A stretch of DNA of 64,000 bases from Pseudoramibacter alactolyticus ATCC 23263 (GTDB taxonomy: Bacteria > Bacillota > Clostridia > Eubacteriales > Eubacteriaceae): NCBI RefSeq assembly GCF_000185505.1, contig NZ_GL622359.1, positions 113,751-177,750 of the forward strand, in the 5' to 3' direction. Every line of letters starts with the position of its first letter. Positions within the stretch are counted from its first letter, which is position 1. The notes under the pieces are model-generated. The model had not been told where the DNA came from. It did not search any database and was given only the letters and a program-made list of their open reading frames with translations. The translations under genes and the position numbers were made by a program. Of this stretch, positions 9,263 through 17,419 are shown one piece after another.

Positions 9263-9841
9263 TTGGCGTGTGCACTGGTAATTTGTCAAAAAGGAAACCT
9301 TCAGCGCGGCGTGATCGACCTGCTTCGGGAAATGGCCTTCAATCAAATTGAGGTAGTAGCTTCCGGGGCGCAGGGACGCCGGCGCATGCAGGAAATTAAT
9401 TGCGATCTCGTGATCATCAACACCCCTCTCGAGGACGAATTCGGCACGGAATGCGCCTTGGATCTGCAGGAAGATTACGAGGTCGGCATTATTTTACTGG
9501 TCAAAAGCGAGATGGCCGAAGCGGCGGCGGATCGGCTGGCGGGGACGGCGGCCTTCGTGGTGACCAAGCTGATCTCCCGGACGGTGCTGGCGCAGCACAT
9601 TTCACTGCTGGTCCGGACGCAGCGGCGGGTGACGGCCCTGACCCGTAAGGTTGAGGATCTGCAGCGCAAACTCGCGGATCAAAAAATTATCTTCCGGGGC
9701 AAGCTCGTGCTCATGGGACATTTGGACATCAGTGAGGCGGCGGCCCATCGCTACCTGCAGAAGAAGGCCATGGATCTGCGGATGAAGCCGGTCGAGGTGG
9801 CCGAGCGCATCATTGCAACCGTGATTCACGAGCATTCGTAG
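9263..9841 (+). CDS. ANTAR-domain antiterminator with pseudo-receiver
   Basis: 192 residues. The C-terminal ANTAR helix bundle (about 140-190) fits the family: RGKLVLMGHLDISEAAAHRYL then KKAMDLRMKPVEVAERII. Such domains bind RNA hairpins and prevent termination. The N-terminal part resembles a response-regulator receiver, but the phospho-acceptor position reads CDLVIINTP, with Asn instead of Asp, so control by phosphorylation is doubtful and small-molecule or protein sensing is more likely. Residues 110-140 look coiled-coil. It uses a TTG start behind GGAGG (9251-9255). Position at the end of the GS-GOGAT operon and the AAAGGC hairpins in two leaders point to control of nitrogen assimilation. 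Confidence 0.87.
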   Translation: MACALVICQKGNLQRGVIDLLREMAFNQIEVVASGAQGRRRMQEINCDLVIINTPLEDEFGTECALDLQEDYEVGIILLVKSEMAEAAADRLAGTAAFVVTKLISRTVLAQHISLLVRTQRRVTALTRKVEDLQRKLADQKIIFRGKLVLMGHLDISEAAAHRYLQKKAMDLRMKPVEVAERIIATVIHEHS

Positions 9842-9860
9842 TGGGCGCAGGCAATGCGTG

Positions 9861-9885
9861 GCGGCAGATAATCTGCCGCTTTTTG
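9861..9885 (+). terminator. Intrinsic terminator of the GS-GOGAT operon
   Basis: GCGGCAG-ATAAT-CTGCCGC (9861-9879; the repeat extends two bases further into the loop) followed by TTTTT, 20 bases after the ANTAR gene. Confidence 0.9.
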
Positions 9886-9908
9886 TTTGGTCGGCGTCAA
9901 GAAAAGGC

Positions 9909-9937
9909 TTGACAAAACACGGGCGGCTCATTAAAAT
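9909..9937 (+). promoter_or_regulatory. Promoter of the class II amidotransferase gene
   Basis: TTGACA (9909-9914), 17-base spacer, TAAAAT (9932-9937). Confidence 0.75.
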
Positions 9938-9979
9938 AAAACAAACATATCAGAAAACTATGCTAAGGAGATGGCCGTC

Positions 9980-10783
9980 ATGTGTGAATTATTTGCCTAT
10001 TCGTCTAAAAAAAATCACGACATTACAAAAGAACTGAAAGGCTTTTACGCGCGCAGCGTGAATCAGCCCAACGGCTGGGGTCTGGCCGAGTTTGACGATG
10101 TGGGCAGGATGTGCATGCACAAGTATCCGGAGCGGGCCATCGATTCCAAACTTTTGCCCCGGCTCATCGGCGAGGGCATCGGGCGCAAGCGTGTGCTGGC
10201 CCATATCCGTTACGCCACCGTGGGCAGCATCAACGTCAACAACTGCCATCCCTTCGTGGCGTACGACAGCACCGGCCGGGAGTGGACGATGATTCACAAC
10301 GGTACCGTGTTTAACGGAACGGCGCTGCTCAAATATTTTAATCTGCAGGACGGGGAAACGGATTCCGAACGGCTTTTGCTCTATCTGATGGATTTGATCG
10401 ACGAGGCGACCCGTCGCCGGGGACACCCTCTCGACAGGGATGAGCGCTTCGACGTGATTGAGAGCATGCTGGCATCCAATGCGGACCGCAACAAGCTCAA
10501 CCTCTTTCTTTACGACGGGGAGCAGTTTTATGTGCACGCGAACAACGCGCCGGCGCAGCTGCACTACACGGAGGATACGACGCCGGGAGACGAGGCGCTG
10601 ATGTTTGCCACGGTGCCCTATACCGACGCCGATTGGCAGCCCGTGCCCCAGACGCAGCTGATTGCCTTTCGCGACGGGCGTTTCACCCGCTTTGGCAAGA
10701 ACCATCACGTCGCTTTTCACAGCGATTATTACCGGATCATGCTCGAGCCCACTCATCCCGAGCTGGACTTTTCGTTTTTGTAA
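9980..10783 (+). CDS. Class II glutamine amidotransferase (YafJ-like)
   Basis: About 267 residues of the Ntn-hydrolase amidotransferase family. The start is set by catalysis and by ribosome site: ATG 9980 puts Cys at residue 2 (MCELFAYS), the nucleophile after Met removal, and AAGGAG at 9964-9969 is 10 bases away, whereas ATG 9971 is too close. Further marks are NGWGLAEF, HIRYATVGSINVNNCHPF and WTMIHNGTVFN. Its partner and acceptor are unknown. It is a single-gene transcript with its own promoter and terminator. Confidence 0.88.
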   Translation: MCELFAYSSKKNHDITKELKGFYARSVNQPNGWGLAEFDDVGRMCMHKYPERAIDSKLLPRLIGEGIGRKRVLAHIRYATVGSINVNNCHPFVAYDSTGREWTMIHNGTVFNGTALLKYFNLQDGETDSERLLLYLMDLIDEATRRRGHPLDRDERFDVIESMLASNADRNKLNLFLYDGEQFYVHANNAPAQLHYTEDTTPGDEALMFATVPYTDADWQPVPQTQLIAFRDGRFTRFGKNHHVAFHSDYYRIMLEPTHPELDFSFL

Positions 10784-10787
10784 AGCG

Positions 10788-10807
10788 AAGCCCTTCGGGG
10801 CTTTTTT
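10788..10807 (+). terminator. Intrinsic terminator
   Basis: AAGCCC-TTCG-GGGCTT with a UUCG tetraloop, then TTTT. Confidence 0.85.
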
Positions 10808-10869
10808 GCGTTTTCAGGGGATCCTGTGCTATCATGAAGATATTTGAAATGAAAAGGAGAAGGAATTGA

Positions 10870-11610
10870 ATGGCAATGATTGATCTGAGCACCCTCGGCA
10901 TCGGCAATCCTGCAGAGATGGATTGGGCGGCCTATTTTGACGAAAATCACGCGCATCGGCTCGTCAATGATTTTTCTAGGGAGACGCCGCTGACGGCCGA
11001 TGAAAAACGGCTGATCTTTCCCAGTGTGCGCCGATTCCAGAAAGGAGAAGCCTCTGACGGGTGCTGTCTGATCGCCTGTGCCGAGGCCTATGTGCAGGTC
11101 ACCGGCGATGCGGCCTATCTGCCGGCGATCCGCGGGTTTATCCGCGAGGAGAATCGCCACTCGGCCTATCTGAAAAGCTATATGGATTATTATGGCGTTG
11201 CGCCGGCGTCCCGCGTCCTGCTGGACCGGATTTTTCGCCGGATGCGCAAGGGCGGCACCCTCAAGCGGGAGATCACCGTGCTGGTGACGGCAGAAATGCT
11301 GGCACTTTCGTATTATGCGGCCCTTTCCCGGTGCACGGTCTCGCCGGTGCTGCAGCGCATTTGCGCACAGATGCTTCACGACGAATCCCGGCATATCGTT
11401 TTTCAGTCCTGGACCCTGCACAAAATCGGCGCAGGGGAGGCGGATGCCCGGCGCAGACAAAGATTGCTGCGGGCGGCGGCGAATGCCCTGTGGCTGGGGG
11501 CGAAGCCGGTTTTTGCCGCGGCAGGCTATACCCGGCGGGCCCTGTTTTCCGAGGCGGAAGCGATGCTGGCACAGTCGGCGGCAATCGCTGCAACCGGCAC
11601 ATGGGCATAA
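10870..11610 (+). CDS. Ferritin-like diiron protein, function unknown
   Basis: 246 residues. The spacing of metal ligands is that of an R2/AurF-like diiron four-helix bundle: CAEAYVQ, then EENRHS about 30 residues later, TAEMLALSYY, then HDESRHIVF. Each E-xx-H pair would hold one iron pair side. Possible roles are an oxidase, a peroxide scavenger or an N-oxygenase; the sequence alone does not say. ATG 10870 follows an AGGAGAAGG site. It is monocistronic, with a terminator directly after. Confidence 0.75.
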   Translation: MAMIDLSTLGIGNPAEMDWAAYFDENHAHRLVNDFSRETPLTADEKRLIFPSVRRFQKGEASDGCCLIACAEAYVQVTGDAAYLPAIRGFIREENRHSAYLKSYMDYYGVAPASRVLLDRIFRRMRKGGTLKREITVLVTAEMLALSYYAALSRCTVSPVLQRICAQMLHDESRHIVFQSWTLHKIGAGEADARRRQRLLRAAANALWLGAKPVFAAAGYTRRALFSEAEAMLAQSAAIAATGTWA

Positions 11611-11630
11611 AAATCAAGGCAATCAAAAAT

Positions 11631-11659
11631 ACCCCGCAGCGTGCAGCGGGGTGTTTTTT
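11631..11659 (+). terminator. Intrinsic terminator
   Basis: ACCCCGC, 8-nt loop, GCGGGGT, then a T run. It lies between the diiron gene and the convergent ABC operon and could serve mainly the + strand. Confidence 0.8.
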
Positions 11660-11687
11660 GTACAGGGGGATACACACAAGATTGGCG

Positions 11688-12479
11688 TTATTCCAGGTTC
11701 AAATGGCGGCCCAGCAGCCAGGTGGTCAGGCCGAAGAAGAGCGCACAGAGAAGCACCTGGATGAGCAAGAAGACGCCGAGATAAGCCGAGGCCAGCTGTA
11801 CCGCCTGGGCAGTGGAGAGGGCTCTGAAAGGGCTGCTTTCAAGATACTCGGAAGAGCTGGCTATGCTGACAAAGCTCAGAATTTGCAGGACGACGCTGAT
11901 GCCGATATAGGCAAAGACGGAAAGGGCGCCCCGGTGCCGGTTGACCAGCTGGCCGATGGCCATGGCGAGGTAGAACATCAAAATTGAAGCGGCGAGCCCA
12001 AACAGAACCAGCAGCACGCATTCGACGACGGGCAGCGCCAGATGATACCGGCCGACGGCGCCGAACATCTGGGAGAGCTCCGCTGCCGTGAGGAAATGAT
12101 GGGGCATCAGATCCGGAACGATGATAATCAGCGAGATTGGTACGACCGCTGCCGTTACGATGGTCCAGATGATAGCGGCCAAAAGCTTCGCGCCGATGTG
12201 CTCGGCCGGATGGACCGGCAGGGTCATCGTCAGGTAGCCCTGGGAGCCCAGCAAATTGTCGTAGAACCGCTTGACGATCATCACCAGCAGCAGGATGGGC
12301 ACGGCCACGAAAAGAATGCCGTAAAGGGATTGGAAAATGGTCTGGATGATGCCGCCCATGTATCCGGGGATGAGCAAGGTCAGCCTCGAAACCAGTGCGC
12401 AGGCGATGATCGCCAGATAGCTGATGACCATCAGGCGCCAGGTTTCCTTCATTTCGTATTTTAATAATTTGCCTAACAT
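11688..12479 (-). CDS. ABC-2 type transporter permease
   Basis: 263 residues with about six hydrophobic segments (for example residues 18-40, 55-75, 100-125, 150-180 and 235-255). The N-terminal MLGKLLKYEMKETWR is typical of ABC-2 permeases in GntR/YtrA-type operons. It overlaps the ATPase gene by 7 bases. The substrate is unknown; relatives protect against cell-envelope stress or peptide antibiotics. Confidence 0.8.
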   Translation of the reverse strand: MLGKLLKYEMKETWRLMVISYLAIIACALVSRLTLLIPGYMGGIIQTIFQSLYGILFVAVPILLLVMIVKRFYDNLLGSQGYLTMTLPVHPAEHIGAKLLAAIIWTIVTAAVVPISLIIIVPDLMPHHFLTAAELSQMFGAVGRYHLALPVVECVLLVLFGLAASILMFYLAMAIGQLVNRHRGALSVFAYIGISVVLQILSFVSIASSSEYLESSPFRALSTAQAVQLASAYLGVFLLIQVLLCALFFGLTTWLLGRHLNLE

Positions 12480-13174
12480 TTAAACACCTCTCTGAAATAA
12501 TCGTCCACGGATTTGCCTTGCTCGACGCGCAGGTCGTCCACGCTTTTGTGCAGCAGCGCCCGGCCGTCCTTGATGAAGATCACCTCGTCCAGAACGGACT
12601 CTACATCGGCGATGAGATGGGTGGCGATGAGCACCAGCGCTTTGGGGTTGTAATTGTTGATGATGGTCTGGATGATGGTATCCCGGGCCGCCGGATCCAC
12701 CCCGCCGATAGGTTCGTCCAGCAGATAAAGCTTCGCGCGGCGGCTCATTACCAGGACGAGCTGCACCTTTTCAATCATCCCTTTGGAGAGTTCCTTGAAG
12801 GTCGATTCGACGTCGATCTGCATGGTCGACAGGAGAATATGGGCCTGGGATTCGTCAAAATCCGGATAAAAATCGGCCATTTTGGCGATCAGTGCCGAAA
12901 CCTTCATGTGCTTGTCGAAATAAAGGCGATCCGGCAGGTAGGAGATCAGCGCGTTGGCATCTTTACCCGGGGCCAGCCCGTCGATGGTTAGACTGCCCTC
13001 CGTGGGGGTGAGCAGGCCCATGACGGTTTTGATGAAGGTGGTCTTGCCGCTGCCGTTGGGACCGAGCAGCCCGACGATGCGCCCGGCTTCAAGGCCGAGG
13101 TTTAAATGATCGAGGGCGGTGCGACGTCCGTAGCGTTTGCTCAAATCGTTCGCTTCGAGTAGACAGTTATTCAT
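12473..13174 (-). CDS. ABC transporter ATP-binding protein
   Basis: About 233 residues. Walker A GPNGSGKTT, a signature-like ELSKGMIEKVQL (degenerate LSxGM form common in this subfamily) and Walker B LYLLDEPIGGVDP, with the H-loop ATHL. The true start is ATG 13172-13174 (MNNCLLEAND) behind AAGGAGGA. It overlaps the end of the GntR gene and drives the ABC-2 permease downstream. Confidence 0.9.
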   Translation of the reverse strand: MNNCLLEANDLSKRYGRRTALDHLNLGLEAGRIVGLLGPNGSGKTTFIKTVMGLLTPTEGSLTIDGLAPGKDANALISYLPDRLYFDKHMKVSALIAKMADFYPDFDESQAHILLSTMQIDVESTFKELSKGMIEKVQLVLVMSRRAKLYLLDEPIGGVDPAARDTIIQTIINNYNPKALVLIATHLIADVESVLDEVIFIKDGRALLHKSVDDLRVEQGKSVDDYFREVFKC

Positions 13175-13535
13175 GGATGTCCTCCTTTTGGATGAGCAGG
13201 GCAATGGTTTTTTTGCGGTCAAAGCCCATTTGCTGCATTTGTTTTAAAAATGTGGCGATGGTTTCGTCGGCCAGCCGCCCCCGAATGTTTTCAATCAATT
13301 GGGTATCCTCCGTGATATAACGTCCGGCGGTGCGCTGGGTGAACAGCAAGCCGGATTGCTCCAGGGTTGCCAGGGCCCGCTGCATCGTGTTGGGATTGAC
13401 AGCGGCTTCCTTTGCCAATTCGCGAACAGAGGGGAGCTTGTCGCCGGGGCGGTAATCCCCGGAGATAATGTGTCGCTCCACTTGCTCGATGAGCTGGAGA
13501 TAGATCGGCCGCTTGGGGTCGATATGCCATTTCAT
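13167..13535 (-). CDS. GntR-family regulator, YtrA type
   Basis: 122 residues: an N-terminal winged helix (IYLQLIEQVERHI, LPSVRELAKEAAVNPNTMQRAL) and a short C-terminal helix typical of the YtrA subfamily, which lacks a large ligand domain. As first gene of a GntR-ATPase-permease operon it very likely represses its own operon. An AT-rich stretch with TAAGATATTAATAC lies just upstream, but I could not settle an operator. Confidence 0.88.
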   Translation of the reverse strand: MKWHIDPKRPIYLQLIEQVERHIISGDYRPGDKLPSVRELAKEAAVNPNTMQRALATLEQSGLLFTQRTAGRYITEDTQLIENIRGRLADETIATFLKQMQQMGFDRKKTIALLIQKEDIHE

Positions 13536-13714
13536 AGGCGCCTCCTTAAAATGTTTTGTATTAATATCTTAGCACAAGTGTACGACGAAGAACGAAGTCT
13601 GTCAAGGTTTTTTTAAAAAAAGAAGCAATTATTTTGTTAAGAATTTAAAAATAGTTTGCGTCGAAGGGAGTGGAAATGTTAATATTGGCTTAATTTGAAA
13701 AAATGGAGGTTTTT

Positions 13715-14467
13715 ATGAATTGGACAAGAGCACAACTTAAAACAGAGGCCAAAGCGCATTTCCGTGCCAATTACGGAAGCAGCGTCCTCTTTTTCTTTTT
13801 GCTGGTATTGGTAGCGGCCGGCTCCGGCGGGGCGGGTTTTCTCATTCCGATGGCCGGCGGGATCGTGGCGGAGATTTTTCTGATCCTGCCGCTGGCGGTC
13901 AGCGCGGCGCGTTTTGCCCTGGACAACCGGGAGGGCCCGGCCGAATTGGAAAGATTTGTTTTTTGTTTTAAAAGCAATTATGTCAATATTTTAAAAACGA
14001 TGTTCATGATGAACTTGTTCATTGCTCTGTGGAGCCTGCTTTTTGTGATCCCCGGGATTGTGAAGGCCTATCAATATCGGTTGGTGCCCTATCTGCTGGC
14101 GGAAAATCCGGACATGGATTATCACGATGCGCTGGATACGTCCCGCCGACTCACCGACGGGCAAAAGGGTGATATCTTTGTTCTCGACCTGTCGTTCATC
14201 GGCTGGGGCATCGTCTCGGGACTCACTTGCGGCATTGTGGGGATTTTCTGGTTTGCGCCCTATATCGCTCAGACAAATGCGGAGCTTTATGCGGCGATTC
14301 GCGGCGGCACGGCGACGCCCGGCTACGGCGGCGGCCGGCCGGTCCAAGCCACGTCCTATGAGGACGTGACGCCTGAAGCCGGCGCGTCAGCCCTGCCGTC
14401 TGCATCCGGCGACGGCAACGGCGCAGACGATTTTGGCGGCAGCAGCGACGATACGATTTATCTTTAA
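13715..14467 (+). CDS. DUF975 family membrane protein
   Basis: About 250 residues. It has the DUF975 pattern: a short N-terminal amphipathic stretch (MNWTRAQLKTEAK), hydrophobic segments near residues 22-45, 48-66, 95-115 and 150-185, the LFVIPGIVKAYQY motif and APYIAQTNAELY. A Gly/Ser/Pro-rich hydrophilic tail of about 45 residues follows. ATG 13715 is preferred over 13703 because GGAGG lies between them. Function of the family is unknown. A paralogue follows. Confidence 0.8.
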   Translation: MNWTRAQLKTEAKAHFRANYGSSVLFFFLLVLVAAGSGGAGFLIPMAGGIVAEIFLILPLAVSAARFALDNREGPAELERFVFCFKSNYVNILKTMFMMNLFIALWSLLFVIPGIVKAYQYRLVPYLLAENPDMDYHDALDTSRRLTDGQKGDIFVLDLSFIGWGIVSGLTCGIVGIFWFAPYIAQTNAELYAAIRGGTATPGYGGGRPVQATSYEDVTPEAGASALPSASGDGNGADDFGGSSDDTIYL

Positions 14468-14477
14468 AAAAACAGCA

Positions 14478-14510
14478 GTCCGGGAAAGACAGACCGTCGT
14501 CCGGACCTTT
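14478..14510 (+). terminator. Weak intrinsic terminator between the DUF975 genes
   Basis: GTCCGG paired with CCGGAC across a 17-base loop, followed by TTTT. Confidence 0.4.
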
Positions 14511-14588
14511 TAGATATGGCGACAGACTGTTGGCCGCATCGATCGGCCGACGGCCATGGCTAAATGGTTTCAAAGGAGGTTTTGAAAA

Positions 14589-15305
14589 ATGAAGTGGACA
14601 AGAAGGGCCTTAAAACAGCAGGCAAAGCGCGCGATCGCGGCGCATTACAGTGTGACGGCAATCGCCTTTATCATTTACATCGCGGTTTCCTGTGTGATCG
14701 GCCAGTGCTATGGCGCGATGAGCAGGACATCATTTCGGCCCGTGATGGGCCTTTTGGGGCTGGTGCTCATGATTTTTGTGGTTAACCCGCTGTCGGTCGG
14801 GGCCGCGCGGCTGGTATTGAACAACCGTGAGGGCCGCGCTCAGGTATCAGATCTGTTTTTCGGGTTTAAAAATCATTACGGCAACGTGGTTAAAACCCTG
14901 TTCTTGATGTACCTGTTTATCGGTTTGTGGTCGCTGTTGCTCATCGTGCCAGGGATCATCAAAAGTTATCAGTATTATTTCGTGTCCTTTATGCTGGCAG
15001 AGGATCCTGCCATCGACCGGTCGGCGGCCTTTAATCGCTCCAAGGCTATGACGGACGGCTACAAGGGCGACATATTCGTGCTGACCCTGTCGTTTATTGG
15101 CTGGGGATTGATTTGCAGCGTTCCGCTGATGATCGGCATGCGCAGTGTTGGCGCAGTGTCGGTGCTTTTGACACTGGCGGCCTATGTTTATTCGGCACTG
15201 TGGCTGTCGCCCTATGTGGAGCAGACCAACGCGGAGCTTTACATCGCGATGAAGGCCATCAAGGCTGAAGGCTACGATGGCGGGGACCGCGGCGCGGCAG
15301 TTTGA
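14589..15305 (+). CDS. DUF975 family membrane protein, second copy
   Basis: 238 residues, clearly paralogous to the preceding gene (KWTRRALKQQAKRAI, LIVPGIIKSYQY, SPYVEQTNAELY at equivalent places) but without its long hydrophilic tail. Four to five membrane segments. AAAGGAGG precedes the ATG. The pair looks like an old tandem duplication, since identity is moderate and mostly confined to motifs. Confidence 0.8.
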   Translation: MKWTRRALKQQAKRAIAAHYSVTAIAFIIYIAVSCVIGQCYGAMSRTSFRPVMGLLGLVLMIFVVNPLSVGAARLVLNNREGRAQVSDLFFGFKNHYGNVVKTLFLMYLFIGLWSLLLIVPGIIKSYQYYFVSFMLAEDPAIDRSAAFNRSKAMTDGYKGDIFVLTLSFIGWGLICSVPLMIGMRSVGAVSVLLTLAAYVYSALWLSPYVEQTNAELYIAMKAIKAEGYDGGDRGAAV

Positions 15306-15410
15306 ACGCCGCTTCACGAAGACACGGCGCCGCCTGTTCCGTCGAGGGCCGATCGTTTCGGCGGAAACGGTCCGGTCGGATTTTAACGGCAGGCGCGTGA
15401 TGGTTAAAAC

Positions 15411-15452
15411 AAGCCCCGGTTTTGGAGACGCATCCGAAGCCGGGGCTTTTTG
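15411..15452 (+). terminator. Intrinsic terminator
   Basis: AAGCCCCGG paired with CCGGGGCTT across a 20-base loop, then a T run. It separates the DUF975 genes from the phosphate operon. Confidence 0.75.
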
Positions 15453-15461
15453 TGTGCCGAT

Positions 15462-15516
15462 TTTACACAGATTTAACACGACGGCGCTTTTACATTTAAC
15501 ATACCGCCCTTATCAT
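15462..15516 (+). promoter_or_regulatory. pstS promoter with PHO-box-like repeats
   Basis: TTTACA (15462), TTAACA (15473, 11 bases later), TTTACA (15489) and TTTAACA (15495) precede TATCAT (15511-15516). No good -35 exists: the repeats occupy its place, as in PhoP-activated promoters of Gram-positive bacteria, where TTAACA-type repeats recur every 11 bases. phoP and phoR lie at the end of this operon. Confidence 0.55.
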
Positions 15517-15576
15517 AAAAACAAATCCAACGGGATGCGGCAGGGCTCGCATCGTGTATTTTAAAAGGAGAACAAT

Positions 15577-16428
15577 ATGAAGAAGATAATGATGGCGATG
15601 ATGGCGGCGGCGCTGGCAGGCGTTTTTGTTTTGGCAGGCTGTGGCGGAGGCGGCGGGAAAATCCATGTCGTCTCCCGGGAAGACGGCTCCGGGACCCGGG
15701 GCGCCTTTATCGAGCTGACCGGCATTCAAGCGAAAAAGGGATCCGAAAAGGTGGATCGAACCACGAGTGCGGCGACGGTCTCCAATTCGACGGCGGTGGT
15801 GTTGTCGACGGTCAAAGACGACACCGACGCCATCGGCTATATTTCTCTGGGCTCGCTGGACAAAAGTGTCAAGGCGGTCAAGGTTGATGGGGTCGCCCCC
15901 TCGGTCAAAACGGTTAAAAATGGTTCTTATCACTTATCCCGGCCGTTTAATATTGTGACAAAAGGTAATCTGAGCGCGCCGGCCAAAGATTTCATCGCCT
16001 TCATCCTGTCTGCGGATGGTCAGAAAGTGATTGAAAAGAACGGCTATATCGCGGTGGCAACGGGCAGCACCTATGCCGGGGCAAAGCCCGCCGGCAAGGT
16101 CACGGTCGGGGGATCCTCTTCGGTGACACCGGTGATGGAAAAGCTCAAGGAAGCTTATCAGAAGGTGAACCCCAACGCCAAGATCGAAGTGCAGGAATCG
16201 GATTCGTCCACGGGGATTGCCGGTGCGGCAGAGGGCACTTTTGATATCGGCATGGCTTCCCGCGAACTGGAGGACGACGAGCAGGCCAAGGGCATTAAGA
16301 CGACAAAGATCGCGATGGACGGGATTGCCGTCATCGTCAACCGGGACAATCGGGTGGAGGCCCTGACCACGCAGGCGATCTGCAATATCTATACCGGCAA
16401 GACGACGGACTGGCGCAGCATTCAATAG
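15577..16428 (+). CDS. pstS: Phosphate ABC transporter substrate-binding lipoprotein with permuted domain order
   Basis: 283 residues. Signal peptide with lipobox (VLAGCGGG), so it is anchored outside the membrane. The order of parts is swapped compared with classical PstS: the segment normally in the second half (SREDGSGTRGAFIEL ... FIAFILSADGQKVI) comes first, and the classical N-terminal half (GKVTVGGSSSVTPVMEKL ... YTGKTTDW) comes last. The phosphate-contacting loops SSSVTP and DGSGTRG are both present. I recall similar permuted forms in other Firmicutes, so it is probably functional. A hairpin follows the gene, as expected for higher PstS than permease expression. Confidence 0.85.
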   Translation: MKKIMMAMMAAALAGVFVLAGCGGGGGKIHVVSREDGSGTRGAFIELTGIQAKKGSEKVDRTTSAATVSNSTAVVLSTVKDDTDAIGYISLGSLDKSVKAVKVDGVAPSVKTVKNGSYHLSRPFNIVTKGNLSAPAKDFIAFILSADGQKVIEKNGYIAVATGSTYAGAKPAGKVTVGGSSSVTPVMEKLKEAYQKVNPNAKIEVQESDSSTGIAGAAEGTFDIGMASRELEDDEQAKGIKTTKIAMDGIAVIVNRDNRVEALTTQAICNIYTGKTTDWRSIQ

Positions 16429-16481
16429 ATTGATCGGCGGGCTGTTTTAAAGACGGCTTGTCGTCTACCACAACCGTTTGG

Positions 16482-16522
16482 TCGGGGATGGGTTGTATCA
16501 AAACACATCCCCGAATCTTTTT
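16482..16522 (+). terminator. Intercistronic hairpin between pstS and pstC
   Basis: TCGGGGATG pairs perfectly with CATCCCCGA (16506-16514), followed after 3 bases by TTTTT. It probably acts as a partial terminator or 3' stabiliser for pstS mRNA, and it makes a pstC start inside it (16478) unlikely. Confidence 0.75.
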
Positions 16523-16546
16523 GAAATGCAGTATCTGGAGAGAGGA

Positions 16547-17419
16547 ATGAATCAGGAATATCATCGAAAAAAAGGGCAGGAAAACATCATGCGCATTGTT
16601 TTGATGGTGTGCGCTTCGGTGTCGATTCTCGGCATTGCACTCATCTGTGTTTTCCTGTTTGCGAACGGGATCCCCGGCATGGCCAAAATCGGTTTCGGGC
16701 ATTTCCTCGGCGGCACGGTTTGGCGCCCGGGCAACAACCTTTACGGCATCTTGCCAATGATTTTGGCCAGCATCTGCGTCACGGCCGGCGCGATCGTTAT
16801 CGGGGTGCCGATCGGCCTTTTAACGGCGATTTTCATGGCATGTTTCTGCCCGAAGCGGCTGTATCGGTTTTTAAAGCCCGGGGTTGATTTGCTGGCGGGG
16901 ATTCCCTCGGTGGTTTACGGCTTTTTTGGGCTGCAGGTGGTGGTGCCGATTATCCGCAGCACCGCCGGCGGGGCAGGCGCCTGCATGCTGGCAGCCTGCA
17001 TAATCCTCGGCGTGATGATCCTGCCGACGATCATCGCGATGAGCGAAGCGGCGATCCGAGCGGTGCCGCCTGCGTATTACGAGGGATCGCTGGGTCTTGG
17101 CGCGACGCCGGAACGCTCCGTGTTTAAAGTGGTGGTGCCCGCGGCACGCTCCGGCATTTTTGCCGGGGTCATTCTTGGCGTGGGGCGGGCCATTGGGGAA
17201 ACCATGGCGGTTATCATGGTGGCCGGCAATCAGGCGGTGATTCCGGGCGGTCTCTTTATGGGACTGCGCACGATGACGGCCAATATTGTTTTGGAAATGG
17301 GTTATGCCAGCGGACTGCACCGGGAGGCGCTCATTGCCACGGCGGCGGTGCTCTTTGTATTTATCCTACTCATTAATCTGGGCTTTAACCTCTTGAAGAG
17401 AAGGGACGACAGGCGATGA
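16547..17419 (+). CDS. pstC: Phosphate ABC transporter permease PstC
   Basis: About 290 residues with six membrane segments and the cytoplasmic loop motif GATPERSVFKVVVPAARSG that docks PstB. The start ATG 16547 (MNQEYHRKK) follows GGAGAGAGGA; a start at 16591 (MRIVLMVC) is also possible. It overlaps pstA by 4 bases. Partners: PstA in the membrane and PstB in the cytoplasm. Confidence 0.88.
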   Translation: MNQEYHRKKGQENIMRIVLMVCASVSILGIALICVFLFANGIPGMAKIGFGHFLGGTVWRPGNNLYGILPMILASICVTAGAIVIGVPIGLLTAIFMACFCPKRLYRFLKPGVDLLAGIPSVVYGFFGLQVVVPIIRSTAGGAGACMLAACIILGVMILPTIIAMSEAAIRAVPPAYYEGSLGLGATPERSVFKVVVPAARSGIFAGVILGVGRAIGETMAVIMVAGNQAVIPGGLFMGLRTMTANIVLEMGYASGLHREALIATAAVLFVFILLINLGFNLLKRRDDRR

